Assembly: GCF_014297275.1 (NCBI RefSeq)
Contig: NZ_JACOQK010000001.1
Location: 434,001 to 498,000, forward strand
DNA: 64,000 nt
Direction: 5' to 3'
From: Clostridium facile
GTDB lineage: Bacteria; Bacillota; Clostridia; Oscillospirales; Ruminococcaceae
Each line of letters starts with the position of its first letter. The first letter of the stretch is position 1. Below the pieces are notes generated by a model. The model saw only the letters and a list, made by a program, of their open reading frames with translations, did no database searches and was not told where the DNA came from. Made by a program: the position numbers and the translations under genes. This document shows, one piece after another, positions 47,540 through 57,627 of this stretch.

Positions 47540-50500
47540 ATGGGATTTGTTCATCTTCATGTCCATACGGAATACAGCCTGTTAGACGGTGCGTGCCGAA
47601 TTCAGGAGATTGCTTCCCATGTGAAAGAAATGGGGCAGGATGCCATTGCGATTACCGACCATGGCAATATGTTTGGAGCAATTGATTTTTATCGCGCCTG
47701 TAAAGCGGAAGGAATCAAACCAATTATTGGCTGCGAAGTGTATGTGGCACCAAGAACCCGCTTTGATAAAGTGCATAAAATTGATACCGGTCCAAGCCAT
47801 CTGGTGCTTTTGTGCAAGAATATGGTGGGATATCAAAACCTGGTAAAGCTGGTATCCGCCGGTTATGTGGAGGGGTTTTATAATCGCCCTAGGATTGACC
47901 ATGGTTTGCTGCGGGAACATAGCGAGGGGCTTATCGCCTTGTCCGCCTGCCTTGCTGGAGAAATTCCAAGGGCTTTGCTGGCAAATGATTATGACCGTGC
48001 CAAACAGATTGCGTTGGATTATCAGGAAACCATGGGGAAAGGGAACTTTTATTTGGAAATCCAAAACCATGGAATTTCTGACCAACAGGCGATCCTCCCC
48101 AGAATGGTAAAACTATCCCAGGAAACAGGGATTGGTTTAGTCGCAACGAACGACGCCCATTATATCAAAAAAGAGGACGCTAAAACCCAAAAAGTTTTAC
48201 TGTGTATCCAAACAGGAAAAACATTACAGGAAGAACTGGCGATTGAATTCCCTACCGAAGAATTCTATCTCAAATCAGAACAGGAGATGAAGCAGCTATT
48301 TCAAAACTTTCCAGGAGCAATCGAAAACACAGAAAAAATTGCGGAAGAATGCAACTTGGAATTTGAATTTGGTAAAACAAAGCTGCCTCATTTTGAAACA
48401 CCGAACGGAGAGGACAATAAGGAATATTTCCTTTCCCTCTGCGAGGAAGGTTTACACCGTTATTATGGGGAAAATCCGCCTGAAAAAATTATGCAGCGAT
48501 ATCAATATGAGATTGATGTCATCTCCAAAATGGGTTTCATTGATTATTATTTGATTGTATCTGACTTTGTTCGTTATGCTAAATCGCAGAAAATTCCAGT
48601 TGGCCCGGGACGTGGTTCGGGAGCGGGAAGCTTAATTGCATATTGTATTGGGATAACTGGAATTGACCCGATCCAGTATAACCTGCTATTTGAGCGTTTT
48701 CTAAATCCAGAGAGAATCAGTATGCCGGATTTTGATATTGATTTTTGCTATGAACGCCGCCAGGAAGTAATTGACTATGTGATTCACAAATATGGAGCGG
48801 ACCATGTGGCACAGATTATTACCTTTGGTACTCTGGCAACCAGAGGTGCTATCCGTGATGTTGGACGTGTCATGGGAATGCCATATGATACGGTGGATAA
48901 AATCGCCAAGATGATTCCAAATCGTTTGGGGATTACGATTCAGGACTCCCTAGATGCTTCGGTAGAGCTGGCTCAAGCATACCAGCAGGACGCCCAGGTT
49001 CACGAACTGATTGATACGGCAAAAAAACTGGAGGGTATGCCCAGAAATACCTCTACCCATGCTGCTGGGGTGGTAATCAGCGACCGCCCGGTGGACGAAT
49101 ATGTGCCTCTAGCAAAAAATGATGAGGCAATTGTTACCCAGTATACAATGAATACCATAGCCGATTTGGGGCTTTTAAAAATGGACTTTTTAGGCTTGAG
49201 GAACCTGACTGTCATCCATGACGCAGAAAAAGCGATTCAGTTCCATACCCCTGAATTTTCTATTGATACCATACCGTTAGAGGATAAAAAGACATTCGCT
49301 ATGCTATCGCAAGGGGAATCGGACGGGGTATTCCAATTTGAAAGCGATGGGATGAAACGAGTGCTGAGCCGTATGAAGCCCTCTTGTTTGGAGGATTTAA
49401 TCGCGGTCTTGTCTTTGTACCGCCCTGGGCCATCTCAGTTTATTGACCGGTTTATTGAAAACAGGTTGCATCCCGAATCCATCACCTACCGCCATGAATC
49501 ATTGCGGCATATCCTGGATGTCACCTATGGGGTTATTGTTTACCAGGAACAGGTCATGCAGATTTTCCGGGAGTTGGCAGGGTATTCGTTTGGGCGCGCT
49601 GACCTGGTACGCCGTGCGATTTCCAAAAAGAAAGCTAGCGTGATGGAACAGGAACGCCAAAATTTTATCCATGGAAAAATCAATGAGGACGGCAGCGTGG
49701 AATGTATTGGCGCTGTGGCGAACGGAATCCCAGAACCGGTTGCGGAAGCAATTTTCAACGATATGTCCAGCTTCGCCTCCTATGCCTTTAATAAATCCCA
49801 TGCAGCGGCATACTCTTTGCTATCCTATCAAACCGCTTATCTAAAATGCCATTACCCTATGGAATATATGGCGGCTTTGCTGAACAGCGTTCTGTACAAT
49901 ACAGATAAAATTATTTTCTATATTGGGGAATGTAAAAAACAGCATATCCAAATGCTTCCGCCGGATATCAACCACAGTCGTGTCAAGTTTATCGTAGAGG
50001 ATGGGAAAATCCGTTTTGGACTGCTGGCAGTAAAAAAACTGGGCAAAGGGGTCATCCAGAAAATCGTAGCGGAACGGGAGAAAAATGGACCATTTCAGGA
50101 TTTATACCAGTTTATCAGCCGGATGCTGGAATACGATATGACCAAATCGGTGATATTGAGTTTAATCCAGTGCGGTGCGTTCGATTGTTTTCCCCAAAAC
50201 CGGCGCCAAATGGTGGAATCCTATGAAGCGATTTTAGAAAACATCCAGTTTTCTAAACGTACCAATGTCACTGGACAGATTAACCTGTTCCAAACAGTTG
50301 CGGCGGAGGAAGAGCAGCACACCTATCCGAATGTAGCGGAGTATTCCAACGAGGAATTGATGGAGATGGAAAAAATGACCACGGGGCTGTACCTTTCTTC
50401 CCATCCTTTAGACCCATATGAGGATATTTTACAAAAATGGAAGCTGGATCAAGTTTTGGAAATCCTAAAAGATGAGGAATCTTCCTATTACAAAGAAAAA

Positions 50501-50974
50501 TCGGTGGTACAGATTGCGGGTACGATTACCAGCTTGAAAAAAATCCAGACAAAAGCAGGGGCGGCTATGGCTTTTGGTGTTGTAGAGGATCGTACTGGGC
50601 AGATAGAGGTAATTTTTTTCCCGAATATTTATGCCCAATCTGCACAATCTATCTCAGAGGGTGCGCCTGTATTGGTAAATGGTTCTATCTCAGAAAAAGA
50701 TGGGGACAAAAAGGTGCTGTGTAATGACCTAGTCTGTTTGCAAAAGGAAAAGCCAAAAACTGTTTATTTAAAATTGGACTCCCGTACCGACAAGCGGATT
50801 CCTGCTATTAAACAGGAAATTGCCTCCCATCCTGGGTTGTGCCAGGTATCCTTTTATTTACAGGATGAGAACAAATATTTAAAGCTATCTTCTAAAAAAG
50901 GAATACGGTTGGATCAGGCGGAACAAAACCGTTTGGTTTACCTGCTTGGCAACGGAAATGTGGTAGTAAAATAG
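47540..50974 (+). CDS. dnaE: DNA polymerase III alpha subunit
   Basis: 1,144 residues. The PHP domain (HLHVHTEYSLLDGACR) is followed by the C-family palm with catalytic acids in PDFDIDF (about 397-402) and a third in KMDFLGLRNL (about 548), RRAISKKK and FNKSHAAAYS in the fingers region, helix-hairpin-helix, and an OB-fold (VVQIAGTITSLKKIQTKAGA) with a degenerate tail. DnaE1/DnaE3-type replicative or lagging-strand polymerase; a PolC gene would be expected elsewhere. Confidence 0.96.
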   Translation: MGFVHLHVHTEYSLLDGACRIQEIASHVKEMGQDAIAITDHGNMFGAIDFYRACKAEGIKPIIGCEVYVAPRTRFDKVHKIDTGPSHLVLLCKNMVGYQNLVKLVSAGYVEGFYNRPRIDHGLLREHSEGLIALSACLAGEIPRALLANDYDRAKQIALDYQETMGKGNFYLEIQNHGISDQQAILPRMVKLSQETGIGLVATNDAHYIKKEDAKTQKVLLCIQTGKTLQEELAIEFPTEEFYLKSEQEMKQLFQNFPGAIENTEKIAEECNLEFEFGKTKLPHFETPNGEDNKEYFLSLCEEGLHRYYGENPPEKIMQRYQYEIDVISKMGFIDYYLIVSDFVRYAKSQKIPVGPGRGSGAGSLIAYCIGITGIDPIQYNLLFERFLNPERISMPDFDIDFCYERRQEVIDYVIHKYGADHVAQIITFGTLATRGAIRDVGRVMGMPYDTVDKIAKMIPNRLGITIQDSLDASVELAQAYQQDAQVHELIDTAKKLEGMPRNTSTHAAGVVISDRPVDEYVPLAKNDEAIVTQYTMNTIADLGLLKMDFLGLRNLTVIHDAEKAIQFHTPEFSIDTIPLEDKKTFAMLSQGESDGVFQFESDGMKRVLSRMKPSCLEDLIAVLSLYRPGPSQFIDRFIENRLHPESITYRHESLRHILDVTYGVIVYQEQVMQIFRELAGYSFGRADLVRRAISKKKASVMEQERQNFIHGKINEDGSVECIGAVANGIPEPVAEAIFNDMSSFASYAFNKSHAAAYSLLSYQTAYLKCHYPMEYMAALLNSVLYNTDKIIFYIGECKKQHIQMLPPDINHSRVKFIVEDGKIRFGLLAVKKLGKGVIQKIVAEREKNGPFQDLYQFISRMLEYDMTKSVILSLIQCGAFDCFPQNRRQMVESYEAILENIQFSKRTNVTGQINLFQTVAAEEEQHTYPNVAEYSNEELMEMEKMTTGLYLSSHPLDPYEDILQKWKLDQVLEILKDEESSYYKEKSVVQIAGTITSLKKIQTKAGAAMAFGVVEDRTGQIEVIFFPNIYAQSAQSISEGAPVLVNGSISEKDGDKKVLCNDLVCLQKEKPKTVYLKLDSRTDKRIPAIKQEIASHPGLCQVSFYLQDENKYLKLSSKKGIRLDQAEQNRLVYLLGNGNVVVK

Positions 50975-51101
50975 CAGCCTATTTATCAAAGAGTGTTATG
51001 GATTTCTTTTGATAGAATATAAAAAAATACCCCGGAACAAAAATGAAAATTGTGGAAATGCAAAAACATTGTTAAAAACATAACAAATTTGGGTATTTTT
51101 A

Positions 51102-51130
51102 TTGACAACTGAATTTGATCGCTATACAAT
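51102..51130 (+). promoter_or_regulatory. Promoter of pfkA
   Basis: TTGACA (51102-51107), 17-bp spacer, TACAAT (51125-51130), then SD CGAGGAGG before ATG 51189. Confidence 0.75.
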
Positions 51131-51188
51131 AAGAATAGAGCATTATTGATGCAACCATTGCTAGATAGAATGCGAGGAGGATACGGTT

Positions 51189-52154
51189 ATGGAAATGAAA
51201 AAAATTGGCGTTTTAACCAGTGGTGGGGATGCCCCAGGGATGAATGCTGCAATCCGTGCGGTTGTGCGTTCCGCAATTTCCAGAGGAATGGAAGTAGTGG
51301 GAATCCAACGTGGTTATAACGGATTAATTAATGGTGAAATTATCCCTTTAAATGTAAGAAGTGTTTCTGATATTATCCAGTATGGCGGTACCAAATTGTA
51401 TACTGCCCGTTGTCCGGAATTCCGCTTTGATGAAGGCTTGCGCAAAGCGAAAAAAACTTGTTTTGACAACAACATCAATGGGATTGTTGTTATCGGTGGG
51501 GATGGCTCTTTCCGTGGAGCGGCTGATCTATCCGCAAGAGGGGTACCATGTGTAGGGATTCCTGGTACCATTGATAATGATATTCAGTGTACTGATTATA
51601 CCATTGGCTATGATACTGCTATGAATACCGCTATGGAAATGGTGGATAAATTGAGGGATACTACCATGTCCCATGACCGTTGCAGCGTGGTGGAAGTAAT
51701 GGGAAGACATGCCGGCTATATTGCCTTGAATACCGGGATTGCCTGTGGTGCCAGCTATATTATTGTTCCAGAATTAGAGCTGGATTTAAACGATTTGTTT
51801 GAAAAAATTCGTCGGGCAAGTTCTTCTGGTAAACATCATTTTATCGTTATGGTGGCAGAAGGGATTGGAAATGTAACCGAGCTGGCCAAAGAGATTGAAT
51901 CCGCTACTGGGATCGAATCCAGAGCAACTATTTTAGGCCATGTACAGCGTGGCGGAAGCCCAACTGTACGGGATAGGGTTGCAGCTAGCCGTTTGGGTTA
52001 CCATGCGGTAGAACTGTTATCCCAAGGGATTGGCAACCGTGTTGTCGGCCTGCAAAAAGATCAGATTGTGGATTTTGATATTCAGGAAGCCCTGAATATG
52101 AAAAAAGAATTTCCAATGGAACTTTACAACCTGGCGCACGAAATTTCTTTCTAA
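51189..52154 (+). CDS. pfkA: ATP-dependent 6-phosphofructokinase
   Basis: 321 residues. LTSGGDAPGMNAAIRAVVR, IGGDGSFRGA, GIPGTIDNDI (with catalytic Asp), TIGYDTAMNTA and the allosteric-site residues are all as in ATP-dependent bacterial Pfk. The Gly in GGDGS indicates ATP rather than pyrophosphate as donor. Glycolysis. The dnaE-pfkA order is common in Clostridia; here pfkA has its own promoter. Confidence 0.97.
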   Translation: MEMKKIGVLTSGGDAPGMNAAIRAVVRSAISRGMEVVGIQRGYNGLINGEIIPLNVRSVSDIIQYGGTKLYTARCPEFRFDEGLRKAKKTCFDNNINGIVVIGGDGSFRGAADLSARGVPCVGIPGTIDNDIQCTDYTIGYDTAMNTAMEMVDKLRDTTMSHDRCSVVEVMGRHAGYIALNTGIACGASYIIVPELELDLNDLFEKIRRASSSGKHHFIVMVAEGIGNVTELAKEIESATGIESRATILGHVQRGGSPTVRDRVAASRLGYHAVELLSQGIGNRVVGLQKDQIVDFDIQEALNMKKEFPMELYNLAHEISF

Positions 52155-52169
52155 AAAAGCATCAAATAG

Positions 52170-52201
52170 AAACGGCTGGATGGAAATCCGGCCGTTTTTT
52201 A
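52170..52201 (+). terminator. Terminator of pfkA
   Basis: AAACGGCTGGAT pairs with ATCCGGCCGTTT (12 bp, one G-U/mismatch), then a T-run. Confidence 0.82.
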
Positions 52202-52313
52202 ACAGTATGGTAATGACAGTTCTGTATAAATGTGCTAAAATATCTAATGATATAATGAAATGATAAACTGGGGCAGTAGGCTTTTCCGGTTTTTGTAAAG
52301 GAGGATTCTATCC

Positions 52314-53597
52314 ATGTATCCATTAAAAAGGGAACAGATTGCGAATGGGGTTTATTTTAATTCGATTCTTGATAAACGTTTTAAAACAAACCGCATTTCT
52401 GTCAATCTGTTTTTACCATTAGATTCAACTACCGCTACTGAGCGGGCGATTATCCCGTTTTTGTTGCGAAAAGGGAACCAGAGTTGCCCGGATATGACGC
52501 AGCTTAACCGCAAGTTAATGTCGTTATACGGGGCTTATTTGGAAGCTGATGTACGTAAAATAGGGGATAACCAGGTGTTAAACCTCTCGATTTCCTGTTT
52601 GGATGATACCTACGGGTTAGAAGGGGAAGCTCTTACCCAACAGGCTGCTACCATTTTATGTGAAAGTTTGCTAAAACCAAATCTGGAACAAGGGCTGTTC
52701 CGCCAGCAGGATTTGGCAATTGAAAAACAAAACCTGATTGATTTGATTAACAGCGAAATCAATGAAAAACGGATTTATGCCATCGGGCGTTTAACCGAGT
52801 TGATGTGCAACACAGAACCTTATGGAAATAATAAATATGGTTCAGTAGAACAGGCGGAAACCTTGACAGCAGAGCAGGTGACCAATGCTTACCGCCAGGT
52901 GATTTCCACTGCGGATATTCAGATTATTTATGCAGGCTGTGGAAATGAACAGGTTGCGAAACAGGTATTCCAGCAAGCGTTTGCCAATGTACAGCGGGAG
53001 AATACTTATTCTATGAAAAATTCCGTTGTAAAACAGGTGGACAAGCTCCAAGAGGTGACTGAGCGTTTTCAGGTGGCACAGTCCAAAATGGTGTTGGGCT
53101 TCCGTACTGGTACGGAAGCAACCGACCAGCAGACCAATGCCATGCGGCTGATGTGTGCTATTTATGGTGGAACACCGTTTTCCAAACTGTTCCTGAATGT
53201 CCGTGAAAAAATGAGCCTGTGCTACTACTGTGCAGCCCGTATGGATAAAATCAAGGGGATTATGACGGTGGATTGCGGCATTGAAAACCAGAATATTGAA
53301 AAAGCAAAACAGGAAATCCTTCACCAGCTGGAATTGATGAAACAAGGGGACTTTACCCAGGAAGAAATTGACCACACCCGTTTGAGCCTGATGAATGGGG
53401 CGAAAACGGTGGGAGACAGCCTGGCAAACCTGGAAGTTTGGTATCTGATGCAGATTTGCTGTGGTACTGAATATACTCCACAAGATGAGATTGCTATGCT
53501 GGACCATTGTACCCGGGAAGACATTATTGCAGCAGCAAACCAGGTACAGCTGGATACCGTATACGTACTAACCAGTAAGGAGGATGACCATGAATAA
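52314..53597 (+). CDS. M16 peptidase-like protein, inactive-type partner (YfmF-like)
   Basis: 427 residues, M16 fold (FNSILDKRFKTNRISVNLFL, YGGTPFSKLFLNVREKMSLCYY near the C-terminal domain). The HxxEH zinc motif is absent; the equivalent place reads FLLRKGNQSCPDM. It therefore probably forms the non-catalytic half of a heterodimer with the next gene, which overlaps it by 8 bp. SD AAAGGAGG. Confidence 0.88.
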   Translation: MYPLKREQIANGVYFNSILDKRFKTNRISVNLFLPLDSTTATERAIIPFLLRKGNQSCPDMTQLNRKLMSLYGAYLEADVRKIGDNQVLNLSISCLDDTYGLEGEALTQQAATILCESLLKPNLEQGLFRQQDLAIEKQNLIDLINSEINEKRIYAIGRLTELMCNTEPYGNNKYGSVEQAETLTAEQVTNAYRQVISTADIQIIYAGCGNEQVAKQVFQQAFANVQRENTYSMKNSVVKQVDKLQEVTERFQVAQSKMVLGFRTGTEATDQQTNAMRLMCAIYGGTPFSKLFLNVREKMSLCYYCAARMDKIKGIMTVDCGIENQNIEKAKQEILHQLELMKQGDFTQEEIDHTRLSLMNGAKTVGDSLANLEVWYLMQICCGTEYTPQDEIAMLDHCTREDIIAAANQVQLDTVYVLTSKEDDHE

Positions 53598-54879
53598 ACA
53601 GATGATTACCAATCAACGGATCAAAGAGCAATATATCAAAGTGGAACATCCAACTGGATTGACCATCCTTCTTTATCCTATGAAAGGCTATAGCAGTGCC
53701 TATGCCTTGTTTGGCACCAAATATGGTTCCACCGACCGTTCGTTTAAAACCAACTTGGATGATGATTTTGTTACAGTTCCTGATGGTATCGCCCATTATT
53801 TAGAGCATAAATTATTTGAGAGTGAGGATGGAGTGGACGCCTTTAGTTTGTATGCCAAAACTGGTGCCAACGCTAACGCCTATACTTCTTTTGACAAAAC
53901 AGCTTATCTATTTTCCTGTACTGACAATTTCAAGGAATCACTGGAAATCCTGTTAAACTTTGTACAGTCCCCTTATTTCACCAAAGAAACAGTGGAGAAA
54001 GAGCAGGGGATTATTGGCCAGGAAATCCGCATGTATGACGATGACGCCGGTTGGAGGGTGTTGTTTAACGCGCTGGGCTGCATGTACCAGAACCACCCAG
54101 TAAAAGTGGATATTGCCGGTACTGTGGAGAGTATTTCCCACATTGACAAGGATTTGTTGTACCGTTGCTATAACACTTTTTACAACTTGAACAACATGGT
54201 GCTGGCGATTTCAGGTAACTTTGACCCGGATGAGGCGTTACAGATTATTAATGCTAACTTGAAAGAAAATGAAAAAATCACGATTGAACGGGGAAGCTAT
54301 CAGGAACCAGCGGAAATTGTCCAAAACCGCAAGGAAATCTCGTTGGAAATTGCCCTGCCATTGTTCTGTATTGGCTATAAAATGCAGCCAGCCAGTGGGA
54401 AAGAACAGCTAAAAGCGGAAGTTGTCTCCGATTTGATCAACGAACTGTTGGTAGGAGAAGGCAGTGAACTGTATCGTCAATTTTATGATACCGGCTTAAT
54501 CAGTGGCGGAGCCATTGGCAGTGAGGTAATGGACGGAAATGGATATTTCTGCAACCTGTTTGAAGGGGAATCCCGTGATCCAGACCAGGTTTATGCTTTT
54601 ATTCAGCAAAAAGTATCCCAGCTGCAAAAAGACGGTATCCCAAAAGAAGAATTTGAACTGGCGAAAAAAATGTTGTATGGCCGTTGTATGCGCCAGTTCA
54701 ACAATGTGGAAGCGGTTGCCGGCAACCTGTTGGATTCCTATTTTTCCGGTGTGGATGTGTATGATCGGATTGAAACCGTGGCGAACATCCAGTACCAGGA
54801 TGTAGTGGACTTTTTAAAACAATATGACAATGAAAAATCTGTGATTTCCATTGTTTTTCCAGTGGGCAAAGAAAAATAA
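53590..54879 (+). CDS. M16 family zinc peptidase (YmfH-like)
   Basis: 429 residues from ATG 53590 (AAGGAGG upstream, inside the previous gene). The zinc motif HYLEH (in DGIAHYLEHKLFE) and the downstream Glu (KEQGIIGQEIRMYDDD) are intact, so this is the catalytic partner. Members process peptides or signal proteins; the substrate here is unknown. Paired genes of this type are typical for Firmicutes. Confidence 0.92.
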   Translation: MNKQMITNQRIKEQYIKVEHPTGLTILLYPMKGYSSAYALFGTKYGSTDRSFKTNLDDDFVTVPDGIAHYLEHKLFESEDGVDAFSLYAKTGANANAYTSFDKTAYLFSCTDNFKESLEILLNFVQSPYFTKETVEKEQGIIGQEIRMYDDDAGWRVLFNALGCMYQNHPVKVDIAGTVESISHIDKDLLYRCYNTFYNLNNMVLAISGNFDPDEALQIINANLKENEKITIERGSYQEPAEIVQNRKEISLEIALPLFCIGYKMQPASGKEQLKAEVVSDLINELLVGEGSELYRQFYDTGLISGGAIGSEVMDGNGYFCNLFEGESRDPDQVYAFIQQKVSQLQKDGIPKEEFELAKKMLYGRCMRQFNNVEAVAGNLLDSYFSGVDVYDRIETVANIQYQDVVDFLKQYDNEKSVISIVFPVGKEK

Positions 54880-54922
54880 AGTAAACCATTGCGGGGACTC
54901 CCGCAATACATAGGAGAGGACC

Positions 54923-56029
54923 ATGAATAGTATTAGTTTTCCGAAATTAGGGATAGAATTAAATTTAAACAACGTGGCGTTTCAAATTGGTGATTTCCAA
55001 GTTTATTGGTATGGCATTTTAATTGGGCTTGGATTGATTTTAGCGATTTTATACGCCTATCGTAACAGCAACCGGTTTGGCGTAGATAATGACAGGATGT
55101 TTGAGGTAATCATCGGCGGTTTAATCGGCGGCATTGTTGGGGCCCGGCTGTACTATGTTATCTTTAGCTGGGATATGTATAAAGACGACCTGCTTTCCAT
55201 CTTTTCCACCCGAAGCGGCGGATTGGCGATTTATGGAGGGATTATCGGTGCCCTGCTCGTTGGCGGACTTGTATGCAAATTCCGGAAAGTCAAACTGGCA
55301 CCTATGTTTGACTTAGCTGGTTTAGGGTTTTTAATCGGACAAGGAATTGGACGCTGGGGGAACTTCTTCAACATTGAGGCTTATGGCTGCAATACCAACC
55401 TCCCTTGGGGGATGTTTAGCCCAAAAATTCAAAGTGAATTGTACAGCAAAATGGATTATCTCAACAGCATTGGCATGAGTGTTGACCCAACGCAACCGGT
55501 TCACCCTACCTTTTTGTATGAATCCATCTGGTGTTTGGCTGGATTTGTACTACTCCATATCTACAGCAAACGCCGTAAATTTGATGGGGAAGTCTTTTTG
55601 ATGTACCTGGCTTGGTATGGATTTGAACGCTGCATCGTGGAAGGTTTGCGTACTGATAGTCTGATGCTGGGACCAATCCGTGTTTCCCAATTGCTCGCTG
55701 GAGTGCTAGTCGTTTTGGCTGTTATTGCGATTATCCTCATCCGCAGAAAATATGCAGGGGTAGACCATTCTCTACTATATGCAGATTCGGACGAATGGAA
55801 GCAATGGCTGGCAAAAAAACAGGAATCCGAAGGTAAAGCAGCACCAGCAGAGAAAATAGAACAGCAGGCTGTATCAGAGGACACTCCCGTCATGCAGGAA
55901 AACGTCCAGTTGGCTGAGCAACTGGAAACGGTTTCAACAGATTCGGATGAAGTCTCTACAAAACAAGAAAATCAATCCAATACAATCAATGAATCACAGG
56001 AGGAACAAGACGATGAGTCAGTTAATTGA
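54923..56029 (+). CDS. lgt: Prolipoprotein diacylglyceryl transferase with acidic C-terminal extension
   Basis: 368 residues. Lgt motifs are GQGIGRWGNFFNIEAYG, HPTFLYES and YGFERCIVEGLRTDSLM, within about seven membrane helices. It attaches diacylglycerol to lipobox cysteines. After residue about 270 comes a hydrophilic, Glu/Gln-rich tail of about 95 residues (SEGKAAPAEKIEQQAVSEDT) not needed for the fold. The end overlaps folD by 17 bp. Confidence 0.95.
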   Translation: MNSISFPKLGIELNLNNVAFQIGDFQVYWYGILIGLGLILAILYAYRNSNRFGVDNDRMFEVIIGGLIGGIVGARLYYVIFSWDMYKDDLLSIFSTRSGGLAIYGGIIGALLVGGLVCKFRKVKLAPMFDLAGLGFLIGQGIGRWGNFFNIEAYGCNTNLPWGMFSPKIQSELYSKMDYLNSIGMSVDPTQPVHPTFLYESIWCLAGFVLLHIYSKRRKFDGEVFLMYLAWYGFERCIVEGLRTDSLMLGPIRVSQLLAGVLVVLAVIAIILIRRKYAGVDHSLLYADSDEWKQWLAKKQESEGKAAPAEKIEQQAVSEDTPVMQENVQLAEQLETVSTDSDEVSTKQENQSNTINESQEEQDDESVN

Positions 56030-56873
56030 TGGGAAAAAGATTTCCGCTCAGGTAAAAGAAGCGGTAAAACAGGAAGTTGCTACCTTAAAACAACAGGGGA
56101 TTCCAGTTGGTCTAGCGGTTGTTCTGGTGGGGGATGACCCAGCCTCCAAGGTATATGTTGGTTCTAAAAAACGTACCTGTGAGGAACTTGGTATTCATTC
56201 GGAAGAATACCTGTTGCCAGCCTCCACAACCGAGGAAGAACTGCTGGAACTGGTGAAAAAACTGAACCAAAGTACTACAGTAAACGGGATTCTGGTACAG
56301 CTTCCATTGCCAAAACAAATCAATGAGGAAACGATTTTAAATGCGATTGACCCAATCAAAGACGTGGACGCGTTCCATCCTTATAATGTGGGGAAAATCA
56401 TGATTGGCGATTTTGACTTTCTGCCTTGTACTCCAGCGGGGATTATGGACCTGATTGCCTCCACCGGTGTGGATTTAACCGGTAAACAGTGCGTTGTCAT
56501 TGGACGCAGCAATATTGTAGGAAAGCCAATGGCGATGTTGATGCTGCACCAAAACGGCACAGTTACTATCTGCCACTCCAAAACGCAGAATTTAAAGGAA
56601 ATTACCAGTAAAGCAGATGTTTTAATTGCCGCTGTGGGCAAAGCTAACTTTGTAACTGCTGATATGGTAAAACCAGGCGCTGTTGTCATTGACGTTGGGA
56701 TGAACCGCTTGGAAAATGGTAAATTATGCGGCGACGTCAAATATGACGAGGTACAGGAAGCTGCGGGTTATCTGACACCAGTACCAGGTGGAGTAGGGCC
56801 AATGACGATTGCCACCCTGATGCGCAACACAGTGACCGCAGCCAAATTACAGCACAAAAGAAACCAAAAATAA
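56013..56873 (+). CDS. folD: Methylenetetrahydrofolate dehydrogenase/cyclohydrolase
   Basis: 286 residues from ATG 56013 (CAGGAGG within the lgt 3' end). Catalytic Lys in YVGSKKRTCEELGI, GILVQLPLPKQI, KDVDAFH, PCTPAGIM and the Rossmann VIGRSNIVGKPM are present. Bifunctional enzyme of one-carbon metabolism, making formyl-THF from methylene-THF. Confidence 0.97.
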   Translation: MSQLIDGKKISAQVKEAVKQEVATLKQQGIPVGLAVVLVGDDPASKVYVGSKKRTCEELGIHSEEYLLPASTTEEELLELVKKLNQSTTVNGILVQLPLPKQINEETILNAIDPIKDVDAFHPYNVGKIMIGDFDFLPCTPAGIMDLIASTGVDLTGKQCVVIGRSNIVGKPMAMLMLHQNGTVTICHSKTQNLKEITSKADVLIAAVGKANFVTADMVKPGAVVIDVGMNRLENGKLCGDVKYDEVQEAAGYLTPVPGGVGPMTIATLMRNTVTAAKLQHKRNQK

Positions 56874-56876
56874 AGG

Positions 56877-56990
56877 TTGACAAACCGTTTTATCATATGT
56901 TACAATAAAAAAGCCGCATACGTTGGGCTATAAGTGCGCCTGTGCGCCGCCTTCCTGTAGCGAGTTCTTAAAGAAAGTAGGAAAAAACTG
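56877..56990 (+). promoter_or_regulatory. Promoter and leader of the rplU operon (L21 leader-like)
   Basis: TTGACA (56877-56882), 18-bp spacer, TACAAT (56901-56906). The roughly 80-base leader that follows has GCGCCTGTGCGCCGCC-type hairpins (GTGCGCC...) and ends near the rplU start. Firmicutes rplU genes often have an L21 leader RNA in this place; exact match to that family needs a covariance search. Confidence 0.6.
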
Positions 56991-57302
56991 ATGTACGCAA
57001 TTATTGAAACAGGCGGAAAACAATACCAGGTTTCTGTTGGCGACGAAATCTTTGTAGAAAAATTGGATGCAGAAGCAGAATCCAATGTTACTATCGACAA
57101 AGTAATCGCTGTAGGAAAAGAAGACGGTATGGTTGTTGGAGCTCCTTATGTTGATGGTGCTTCCGTATCTGCTACTGTTGTGAAAAACGGCAAAGGCAAA
57201 AAAATTACTGTTTTCACTTACAAACCTAAAAAAGACTCCAAACGTAAAATGGGTCACAGACAGCCATATACCAAACTGAAAATCGAAGCAATTAACGCTT
57301 AA
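56991..57302 (+). CDS. rplU: Ribosomal protein bL21
   Basis: 103 residues: MYAIIETGGKQYQVSVGDEI, VDGASVSATVVKNGKGKKI and KKDSKRKMGHRQPYTKLKI are the bL21 signature. Binds 23S rRNA in the large subunit. Its stop overlaps the prp start (TTAATG), so the operon is coupled. Confidence 0.98.
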   Translation: MYAIIETGGKQYQVSVGDEIFVEKLDAEAESNVTIDKVIAVGKEDGMVVGAPYVDGASVSATVVKNGKGKKITVFTYKPKKDSKRKMGHRQPYTKLKIEAINA

Positions 57303-57622
57303 TGATACAGTTTCGGCTGGCCGAGAGAAACGGCAATTTCGTTGGTTTTTCGGTTTCCGGACATGCAATGTTTGACGAGGCAGGACGTGATATTGTGTGT
57401 GCTGCAGTGAGTTCAGCAGTACAGTTAACCATAAACGGTATTACAGAAATCCTCCATCAGACACCGACTGTCCAGGTAACAGAAAACAACATTCAACTGG
57501 TCTTTGACGGCAAAAAAGTGGAACCAGAGGCGCAAAGTTTTTTGCAAGCCCTTGCGTTGCACATCCGTTTGTTGTCAGAAGATTACCCAGGAACTATTTT
57601 AATTACCAAATCGGAGGTGTAA
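57302..57622 (+). CDS. prp: Ribosomal-processing cysteine protease Prp
   Basis: 106 residues. The catalytic His is in VSGHAMFDEAG and Cys in GRDIVCAAVSSAVQ, the conserved Prp pair. Prp removes the N-terminal extension of bL27 in Firmicutes. The gene lies between rplU and rpmA, as usual (also called ysxB). Confidence 0.95.
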   Translation: MIQFRLAERNGNFVGFSVSGHAMFDEAGRDIVCAAVSSAVQLTINGITEILHQTPTVQVTENNIQLVFDGKKVEPEAQSFLQALALHIRLLSEDYPGTILITKSEV

Positions 57623-57627
57623 GTGCT

